Source of the DNA: Deinococcus ruber
Lineage (GTDB): Bacteria > Deinococcota > Deinococci > Deinococcales > Deinococcaceae
Direction: 5' to 3'
NCBI RefSeq assembly: GCF_014648095.1
Contig: NZ_BMQL01000012.1
Coordinates: forward strand, 61,840 to 125,839
Length of the DNA: 64,000 bases
The notes beneath the pieces were generated by a model, which was not told the origin of the DNA, ran no database searches, and worked only from the letters and a program-made list of their open reading frames with translations. Positions 57,914 through 64,000 of this stretch are shown here, piece after piece. The position numbers were made by a program, and so were the translations under genes. Within the stretch, counting starts at the first letter, position 1; the number at the start of each line of letters is the position of its first letter.

Positions 57914-58795
57914 ATGGCGTTAAGAAGTGCGTTTTTGAGTGTGCTGCTCAGTGTGATCGTCGTGGCTCTGAAGGGCGGCGCCTATCTGCTGACCGGCAGC
58001 GTGGCCCTCTTTTCCGACGCACTTGAAAGTGTGATCAATGTGGTGGCTGCCGGAGCGGCGCTGGCAGCCCTGTGGGTGGCGAGCAGGCCTGCCGACGCCG
58101 AGCATCCGTACGGACACCAGAAGGCCGAATATTTCAGCGCCATGCTGGAAGGTGCCCTGATCGTCGCCGCGTCGCTCACCATCATGTATTCGGCTGCGCA
58201 GGCCCTTCAGCATCCCAAACCGCTGGAATCGCTCGGGCTGGGCGTGGCCGTCTCCAGCGTGGCGACCCTACTCAACTGGGCGTACGGGCAGTACCTGTTA
58301 CGGGTGGGCAAACGCCTTCAGTCGCCCGCGCTGATGGCCGACGGGCATCATCTGCTGAGCGACGTGGTCACCAGCGTAGGGGTTCTGATCGGCGTCGGCC
58401 TGGTGAAGCTGACCGGCTGGCACGCCCTGGACCCGATTGCCGCCGTGCTGGTGGCGCTGTACGTGCTGTGGGTCGGCTACAAGCTGGTGGCGAACAGCCT
58501 GAACAGCCTGCTGGACGAAGCAGCGTCGCCCGAGGTGCAGCAGCAGCTGAAAACCCTGGTCAGTCAGCAGGCCGAGGGCGCACTGGAAGCGCACGACTTC
58601 CGCACCCGGTATGCAGGCAGCATCACCTTCATCGACTTTCATCTGGTGGTGCCCGGCACCATGACCGTCGAGGCCGCCCACGCCATCTGTGACCGTCTGG
58701 AGGCGAGCATCGAACAGCAGATGCCGGGAAGCGAGGTCACGATTCACGTCGAGCCGGAAGCCAACGCCAAACAGCACGGCATCATCGTGCTGTAG
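57914..58795 (+). CDS. CDF cation efflux transporter (FieF-like)
   Basis: Second CDF exporter, 293 aa, good ribosome-binding site (AAAGGAG). Helix II site is SDALESV, with Asp and, at the second usual Asp position, Ser; helix V site is HLLSD in ADGHHLLSDVVTSVG. The loop HPYGHQKAEYFSAMLEG and the C-terminal domain (ITFIDFHLVVPGTMTVEAAH) are typical of FieF-type proteins. No His-rich tail. It follows the repressor by 105 bp and is closed by a terminator. Confidence 0.87.
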   Translation: MALRSAFLSVLLSVIVVALKGGAYLLTGSVALFSDALESVINVVAAGAALAALWVASRPADAEHPYGHQKAEYFSAMLEGALIVAASLTIMYSAAQALQHPKPLESLGLGVAVSSVATLLNWAYGQYLLRVGKRLQSPALMADGHHLLSDVVTSVGVLIGVGLVKLTGWHALDPIAAVLVALYVLWVGYKLVANSLNSLLDEAASPEVQQQLKTLVSQQAEGALEAHDFRTRYAGSITFIDFHLVVPGTMTVEAAHAICDRLEASIEQQMPGSEVTIHVEPEANAKQHGIIVL

Positions 58796-58826
58796 CGCCG
58801 CCCTCTCAGGCAGGAGTTGGTACTCT

Positions 58827-58855
58827 CAGACGTCCTCGGGGCGTCTGTTCTATTT
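58827..58855 (+). terminator. Rho-independent terminator after the CDF gene
   Basis: CAGACGTCC (58827-58835) pairs with GGGCGTCTG (58839-58847), nine pairs including one G-T, with a 3-nt loop, followed by TTCTATTTT. Confidence 0.75.
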
Positions 58856-58867
58856 TCGAAGCAGGTG

Positions 58868-59844
58868 ACCCTGTATCTTTACATAAAGGCCGCCGCTGCA
58901 TCTCTGCGCTCCAACGACGCAGGTCTATCTGGCAATGCCGAATACAGCATCAGGAACAGCACCAGTGCGGGCGGCGTACTCTCGGTACTGCTGGGCGTGA
59001 CCGGCAGCAGCCCAGACGATGAGCCTTCAGAGAGGGCTCTGAGCACGGCCCCTGCCCGTGACGGCATCTTTGCCGTCACGGATGTGCAGGCATTACCGAC
59101 CTCGACCGCACCGACAAGGAGCTGTTTACGAGCGTCAGCGACGACTCCAAGATGCAGCTCACAGTTAGCGGCGGTCAGGTCACTCACACGCAGCCGCAGG
59201 GCATTCTCAGCGGCGATCACATCGGTCTGTCGAGCGCCCTGGCCGCGCAGTTCCCGGCGTATGGCAACAGCGTGAACCTGAAACAGGGCGATCAGCCGCT
59301 GACACTCGACGCGTCCTGTAACGGCAGCTTCAGGGCAGCCCTGACTTCACTGAGTCAGGCGGCGGCTCAGCAGGCACTGAAGTCGGGCGCCGATCGTTCC
59401 TCGGTCGGCCTCCTGACCATCAGCGGTGGGCAGGTCACAGCCGTAGACCTTGCCGCTTACGTCCGTGCCGCCGGACGACAGAAGACACCTCCCGCCTTCG
59501 ACAGCCTGAACCTCGATACCGTCGAGAACGAAGACTTCGGCACCCGCACAGTCAATGCCCGGCACTTCACCACTGACGGCCAGCAGCACACGGCGCTGAG
59601 CGCCACGCAGAGAGACCTGCTGACCGTCAAGATGATGAACCCGCTGAATGACATCGGAGACAACGCGGCGCAGGGAGCGGCCCACTGGCGCCTTCGGCAG
59701 GGCACAGCTGACCGCGATTTCTCTCTGGCGGTTCTTCTGATTCTGGCGACGCAACTCAGTCATTCGGGCAAAGATGTACATCTGGCATTGCTGTGGAACA
59801 TCCCGCACGGCGGTGATGACGACCTGACGCAGCTGTTTGCCTGA
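58868..59844 (+). pseudogene. Subtype B tannase (alpha/beta hydrolase) pseudogene
   Basis: The sequence reads IKAAAASLRSNDAGLSGNAE and NSTSAGGVLSVLLGVTGSSP, matching the nucleophile elbow region of subtype B tannases (usual form N-G-T-S-A-G-G-A-L-S). Near 59090 the frame changes to ITDLDRTDKELF and runs to 59844, ending MNPLNDIGDNAAQGAAHWRL, then TADRDFSLAVLLILATQLSH and ALLWNIPHGGDDDLTQLFA, which is the tannase C-terminus with catalytic Asp (ADRD) and His (PHGGD). The N-terminal third is missing, so the enzyme is probably inactive. A 230-aa C-terminal piece from 59152 could still be translated. Confidence 0.75.
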
Positions 59845-59920
59845 ATGAACGGGGTTCTCAGGTCAAAGGAACCCCGCAGACCCGGCTGGACTTCTTACGG
59901 AGTGCGCCCGTCATCTGCTC

Positions 59921-59926
59921 TATGCT
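59921..59926 (+). promoter_or_regulatory. -10 box of a probable leaderless promoter
   Basis: TATGCT at 59921-59926 ends 5 nt before the ATG of the hydrolase at 59932 and no Shine-Dalgarno is present. Confidence 0.5.
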
Positions 59927-59931
59927 CCGGT

Positions 59932-60660
59932 ATGACGCCGCATAGCACCGCGCCCGATGTCGATTCCGGAGAAACCCTCTCGTTCCAGACGCAGGGCCGC
60001 ACGCTGGAAGCCTACATCGTCCGTCCGGTCACGCAGGAAACCGCGCCGGGCATGCTGGTGATTCACGAGGCGTTCGGCCTGACCGAGGACATCAAAGCAG
60101 TCGCGAGGCGCTTCGCGCAGGCCGGATATGTGGCGCTGGCAGTCGATCTGTTCGGGCAGCAGAACCGCGCCGTCTGCATGGCCCGCATGATGTCAGGGAT
60201 GTTTGTGAACAGTCTGGAGCATCAGGGCGTGTTCGATACCCGCGCGGCACTGGGCATGCTGGCGGGGCTGCCCGGCGTCGACCACACGCGGCTGGGAGCC
60301 ACCGGCTTCTGTATGGGCGGGAGTCTGGCGATTGCTCTGGCGTGCACCGACGACCGGGTGAAGGCGGTCGCTCCGTATTACAGCTTCAATCCGCGCCCGC
60401 TCGAAGCTGTCAGGCGGGCGTGTCCGGTGGTTGGCAGCTTTCCCGGAAAAGATCCCACCACCCCGCAGGGCCGCGCACTCGACGCCGAACTCTCGGCAGC
60501 GGGCGTCGCCCACGACATCAAAATCTATCCGGCGGCCAAGCACTCGTTTGCAACGGCGGGCCGGAATTTTGATGCAGTGGCGAGCGTAGACGCCTGGAAC
60601 CGCGTGATGGCCTTTTTTGACCTGCATATTCTGGATCAGCCCGACACGCTGTCTCGTTGA
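59932..60660 (+). CDS. Dienelactone hydrolase family protein
   Basis: Cytoplasmic alpha/beta hydrolase, 242 aa from ATG 59932. Family landmarks: VIHEAFGLTEDIKAVARRFA (conserved Glu and oxyanion region), YVALAVDLFG, the nucleophile Cys in GATGFCMGGSLAIAL, and the catalytic His in AAKHSFA. The upstream in-frame extension is not supported because a -10 box sits 5 nt before this ATG. Dienelactone hydrolases open carboxymethylene lactones from aromatic breakdown, but many homologues have other substrates, so the substrate here is open. Confidence 0.88.
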   Translation: MTPHSTAPDVDSGETLSFQTQGRTLEAYIVRPVTQETAPGMLVIHEAFGLTEDIKAVARRFAQAGYVALAVDLFGQQNRAVCMARMMSGMFVNSLEHQGVFDTRAALGMLAGLPGVDHTRLGATGFCMGGSLAIALACTDDRVKAVAPYYSFNPRPLEAVRRACPVVGSFPGKDPTTPQGRALDAELSAAGVAHDIKIYPAAKHSFATAGRNFDAVASVDAWNRVMAFFDLHILDQPDTLSR

Positions 60661-61298
60661 CTTCGGCGCATTCTGGCGGCAGCTCAGCGCACCGACACGC
60701 TTGTGGTAGCTTCCTGTCGCCCGCCGGAAAGGAAATTGATCTTGCGGAGCGTGCGTTTTGAAAGCACGGGTCGTGATTGTTGCCGTTCAGCCCGGCCAGC
60801 CCGGAAGCAGCGACTTCTCGCTCAGCCTGCTGCACTTTACCTACCGGCTTTCTAGCCGCTCGGCTGATCTGATCGGCGAAGTGTAGAGACAGGCCAGCGC
60901 CGCCGCCATGCAGTCAGAACTGCCATACCCGAAACTTAAGACCTTCTTTGCGGTGGCATCGACCGGCATTCAGGTGTTTTCACCGGTTGTACTGCAGGAT
61001 CTGAAACGCGCGCACCTGCAACTTCAGCAAGAGCTATTTCTCTAGCGCACCTGTCAGCTCTGCTAAAAACACCCAGCAATGCGGACAGATCCGCGCCGAT
61101 CTGAATGTTCCGGGTGTAGTGCGCGTGCTTCAGGGCATGATCAATACCCTGGCAACGCCCGCTTTTCAGGAGCGTGCCGACATGACCGTGCAGGATATCC
61201 CGCGGGACATCGGCCTGTTGATCAACGAACTGTGTGCGGGGCAAGGGCCATACCATCAGCCTCAGGACAGAGGTGACGGGAAATGCCGAAGCCTGACG
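60661..61298 (+). other. Region with broken coding fragments
   Basis: Two short protein-like pieces are visible on the plus strand: 60908-61045 (45 aa, MQSELPYPKLKTFFAVASTG, then IQVFSPVVLQDLKRA) and a frame covering about 61090-61298 (NVPGVVRVLQGMINTLATPA, then TVQDIPRDIGLLINELCAG). They may belong to one or two decayed genes. No family was identified with confidence. Confidence 0.35.
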
Positions 61299-61556
61299 TC
61301 AGCTCGGATGGGCTGCCCGGCTGACCGCATCGTCGTCTGCAAGGTCTACACCGTACTTTCTGGCAGCCGCCAGGATATGCCGGGCGGCGGTGTGCCTGGC
61401 ATCGGCACTCTCGAAGTGGGTCTGTGAAAAGCGCGAGGCCGCGTTCCTGACATGTTCCTCGTCATGAATCGGAAGATGACGCTCTCCTTTGCTGTCGATA
61501 TACGCGAACGACGCGTCACTGAGGTGCTCACGGCTCTGCTGAGACAGTTCTGACAT
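61299..61556 (-). CDS. DUF6582 domain protein
   Basis: Small cytoplasmic protein, 85 aa from the ATG at 61556, with AAAGGAG upstream. The DUF6582 pattern is clear: LSDASFAYIDSKGERHLPIH, then HVRNAASRFSQTHFES and AARHILAAARKYGVDL. Function unknown; homologues are often found in phages or as stand-alone small genes. The frame continues 33 codons upstream, but the ribosome-binding site supports the shorter form. Confidence 0.75.
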   Translation of the reverse strand: MSELSQQSREHLSDASFAYIDSKGERHLPIHDEEHVRNAASRFSQTHFESADARHTAARHILAAARKYGVDLADDDAVSRAAHPS

Positions 61557-61944
61557 GACAGGGCTCCTTTGAGACCAGCCTTGCGCCTGAAGATGAAACC
61601 GTACGCAGGTGCCGTTAAAGATCCAACTATCGTTGAGATCATCTGAGCTCTGCACGAACCATCAGGCTTTGAACGGCCTCGCTGCCGCAGACACCAGCGA
61701 ATGCACCAGTATGAGCACCGTCGATCTACGCTTTCAATTATCCAGTTGCGACTGTCAGTGCAGCTCTGCGTTTATCTCACGTGCGCGTCTTCGCCCGCTG
61801 CTTTCATCCAAGCAGGCAGACATTTAAATATCGATTAACTAATAGTGAAAACTGCTTCAAGCTGTTTCAATGGAATCAGACGCTCACCCAGGCGCTCAGC
61901 TCTCTTCTCGGTGACTGGCACTGGTGCAATTTCAGGGAAAGACC
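61557..61944. other. Intergenic region, no gene seen
   Basis: About 390 bp between divergent genes, AT-rich around 61825-61870 (TTTAAATATCGATTAACTAA). It probably holds the promoters of both genes. No repeat or RNA gene was recognised. Confidence 0.4.
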
Positions 61945-63222
61945 ATGCAGATGACACTTGATGCTCTCCTTCCAATGGCAGCCCTCTCCGGAACGGTGTG
62001 GTTGGTGACATCGCTGGTGTCGCTGTTTACGCTCGGACTCGGCTGGCTGCGCCCTTCATATCCTGGCTGGCGCGGCTGGGCTGTCGGGCACGCAGCGCTC
62101 GTGCTGGGGCTGCTGGTCGGCTTTCTGCGAACACAGGAGACGCTACTTCCCAGTGTGCTGATCGGCAACGGCCTGGTGATGGTGGGAATGGCGCTGTTTC
62201 TGTCGGCGTTTCAGCGATTTACCGGCCTGGAGCCTTCCAGCAAGGTGTCTGGGATTCACGGCCTGCTGATCGTGACGATCCTGCTGTGTCTGGCCGTTCT
62301 GACGATCTTTCCCAGCGGCACGGCGCGGTTCCTGCTGACATCCGTCTACCTGCTACTGATGGCCTGGAAGCTGATCCGGCTGATCATCGGGCAGTTTCAC
62401 CAGCAGCCGTTTTTGCGAAAGGCCTATGGTCTGAATCTGGCGGTGTTCGGCGTGGTTCACCTGCTGACCCTTCCCCGGCTCATCACGCTGGCGATGGGCA
62501 AGCATCCCGAGATGATGTTCGGACTGAATCTGCCGAACATCCTGATGTATGCCGCTGTGCTGGTCATGTCGGTGGGTGGCACCTTCGCCTTCTGGATTCT
62601 GCATGAAGATCGGCGGCGCCAGGAACTCCATGCGCTTCACAACACGCTGGAACTGCTGGCGTATCAGGACCCGCTGACCCAGGTTCTGAATCGGCGGGGT
62701 CTGTGGCAGGCATTCGAGACGAAGGCCCAGGGCACCGGCTCTCGCCCTTCGACCCTGGCACTGCTGGATATCAATGAATTCAAGGAAATGAACGACCAGC
62801 AGGGGCACGCCGCCGGAGATCAGTGCCTGAAGCGCCTGGCCGGAGTGATCCGGGAGATCGCCGGCCCGGACGATCTGATCGGGCGGCTGGGAGGGGACGA
62901 GTTCATGCTGCTGCTGACGGGGTCTGCTGAAACGGTCAGCAGGCAATTGACCCTGTTGACGTACCATCTGAAAGCAGGGCGTCAGGGTCGGCTGGGATTT
63001 ACGGTCAGTTTTGGGCATACCGCCGTGGAACCCTGGGAGACGCTCGATGAGGCGCTGCACCGGGCCGATACTCTGATGTACAGCAGCAAAGCGGCCCATA
63101 AAGAGGGCGTTCAAGCACAGGAAGTGGCACGACGCAGGTTCAGCAGCGAGCACGCCACTGAAGACCTGACGCCGCGTTCCCGCAGGCTGATCGCTCGCCG
63201 GTCCGAGCGGCAGCAATCCTGA
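61945..63222 (+). CDS. Membrane-bound GGDEF diguanylate cyclase
   Basis: Predicted diguanylate cyclase, 425 aa from ATG 61945 (AGGGAAAG upstream); a GTG 7 codons earlier is possible. Residues 1-225 hold about six membrane helices (LSGTVWLVTSLVSLFTLGLG, HGLLIVTILLCLAVLTIF, LMYAAVLVMSVGGTFAFWIL). The GGDEF domain starts at YQDPLTQVLNRRG (about 240) and has LALLDINEFKEMNDQQGH and the active loop RLGGDEFMLLL. No I-site RxxD is evident directly before the loop. A short basic tail follows. Confidence 0.9.
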   Translation: MQMTLDALLPMAALSGTVWLVTSLVSLFTLGLGWLRPSYPGWRGWAVGHAALVLGLLVGFLRTQETLLPSVLIGNGLVMVGMALFLSAFQRFTGLEPSSKVSGIHGLLIVTILLCLAVLTIFPSGTARFLLTSVYLLLMAWKLIRLIIGQFHQQPFLRKAYGLNLAVFGVVHLLTLPRLITLAMGKHPEMMFGLNLPNILMYAAVLVMSVGGTFAFWILHEDRRRQELHALHNTLELLAYQDPLTQVLNRRGLWQAFETKAQGTGSRPSTLALLDINEFKEMNDQQGHAAGDQCLKRLAGVIREIAGPDDLIGRLGGDEFMLLLTGSAETVSRQLTLLTYHLKAGRQGRLGFTVSFGHTAVEPWETLDEALHRADTLMYSSKAAHKEGVQAQEVARRRFSSEHATEDLTPRSRRLIARRSERQQS

Positions 63223-63367
63223 CCTGAGGGCGTCTGGCGGCGGAACGAGACTCATTCAGCAGGAGCACCACCGCAGCAATCAGCCTGCGTCATAGTTGCA
63301 CCTTTAGAAGCTCTAAATCATCTCTGTTCGTATGGCAGCGGCGCAGAGACCTGACTGTGTAGCTGAG

Positions 63368-63373
63368 TATGAT
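63368..63373 (+). promoter_or_regulatory. -10 box of a probable leaderless promoter
   Basis: TATGAT at 63368-63373 ends 5 nt before the ATG of the DUF1003 gene at 63379; no Shine-Dalgarno is visible. Confidence 0.5.
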
Positions 63374-63378
63374 GACGA

Positions 63379-63939
63379 ATGCCCGACGCACAGAACGACC
63401 GCGTGACACAGCTCATCCAGGAAAATACCGCCGTCAACGAGCTGCTCAGGCAGCAGGCTGAGGCAGGACTGACCAACCTGCACCGGCCTATCGAACAGGT
63501 CGGTATTCTGCTCAGTCGCCCCACCTTCATCATCACGTCCGGCGTTCTCTTCCTGCTGTGGATCTTTCTGAACCTCGACCTGAAATTCGTCTCCCATCAT
63601 CCCTGGGATGAACCGCCGTTCTTCTGGCTTCAGGGCCTGATCGGAGCGCTCAGCCTGCTGGTCGCCTCCACCGTCCTGGTCTCGCAGGCCCGTCAGGCTC
63701 AGCTCGCCGAGCAGCGTGCCCAGCTTCAGCTTCAGTTCATCGTGCTGACCGAGCAGCGCAGCGCCAAGACGATTCAGCTGCTCGAAGAGTTGCGCCGTGA
63801 TCTGCCGAACGTGATCGACCGCGTGGACGCCGACGCCGAAGTGATGCAGCAACCCGCCGACCCGGAAGCGATTCTCGATGCCATGAATACTCTGGCAGAT
63901 GCCGGAGAAACTGCGCTTCCACCAAAAGACCCGTCGTGA
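63379..63939 (+). CDS. DUF1003 membrane protein
   Basis: A 186-aa protein with two adjacent membrane helices (FIITSGVLFLLWIFLNLDL and WLQGLIGALSLLVASTVLV) separated by FVSHHPWDEPPFF, the DUF1003 pattern (normally D-P-Y-P-F), then a coiled-coil tail (LAEQRAQLQLQFIVLTEQRS). Function unknown. Confidence 0.85.
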   Translation: MPDAQNDRVTQLIQENTAVNELLRQQAEAGLTNLHRPIEQVGILLSRPTFIITSGVLFLLWIFLNLDLKFVSHHPWDEPPFFWLQGLIGALSLLVASTVLVSQARQAQLAEQRAQLQLQFIVLTEQRSAKTIQLLEELRRDLPNVIDRVDADAEVMQQPADPEAILDAMNTLADAGETALPPKDPS

Positions 63940-64000
63940 ACTAAGTACAGCAAGATAAGTCTTTAGATAAACTCAGCGCCGAACGCGTTCAAGGCAAGCT

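Overview
The window looks like part of a Deinococcus (Deinococcota) megaplasmid or secondary chromosome. The strongest markers are a single-stranded DNA-binding protein with two OB folds in one chain, a series of soluble GAF/PAS histidine kinases, and promoters whose -10 box (TANNNT) lies only 5-6 nt before the ATG, as expected for leaderless Deinococcus mRNAs. A plasmid backbone sits in the middle (about 28.9-44.3 kb). It has ssb, a DUF4326 protein, an array of G-rich dyad repeats next to a helix-turn-helix protein (putative replication region), a type IA topoisomerase, and parA/parB with palindromic parS-like sites on both sides. No ribosomal RNA, tRNA or CRISPR array was seen.

Layout. 0-4.9 kb: a partial hydrolase-like gene, then a five-gene ABC importer/glycerophosphodiesterase operon. 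5.0-13.6 kb: MarR regulator with MFS efflux pump, and two large divergent histidine kinases. 13.9-16.6 kb: a CadC-type regulator remnant and a Zn/Cd/Pb-type P-type ATPase. 17.6-26.4 kb: HD-GYP protein, TPR/GGDEF protein, LacZ beta-galactosidase and another GAF kinase. 26.4-28.9 kb: decayed DNA with short ORFs and a transposase-like remnant. 28.9-35.9 kb: SSB, repeats, putative replication protein, small plasmid genes. 35.9-41.4 kb: DUF11-repeat lipoprotein and topoisomerase. 41.5-44.3 kb: partition system. 44.3-47.1 kb: GH4 alpha-galactosidase with LacI regulator. 47.2-50.5 kb: five-GAF kinase. 50.9-56.2 kb: six-gene RsbRST stressosome/two-component operon. 56.2-58.8 kb: two CDF metal exporters around an intact CadC-type repressor. 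58.9-63.9 kb: tannase pseudogene, dienelactone hydrolase, DUF6582 protein, diguanylate cyclase, DUF1003 protein.

How the parts may work together (inference). The CadC-like repressor at 57.4 kb probably controls both the CDF cluster and the P-type ATPase at 16.6 kb: both promoters carry the same 7-6-7 dyad between -35 and -10, while the regulator next to the ATPase is a frameshifted remnant. Three kinases share the same two GAF module types and the same kinase core, pointing to expansion by duplication. The Rsb operon joins partner-switching proteins to two histidine kinases and a receiver without an adjacent sigma factor, so its output is probably phosphorelay or c-di-GMP linked. The most unusual items are a ParA carrying three Phd/YefM-like repeats at its N-terminus, the G-tract dyad array with a partly duplicated HTH gene, and the shared metal operator.
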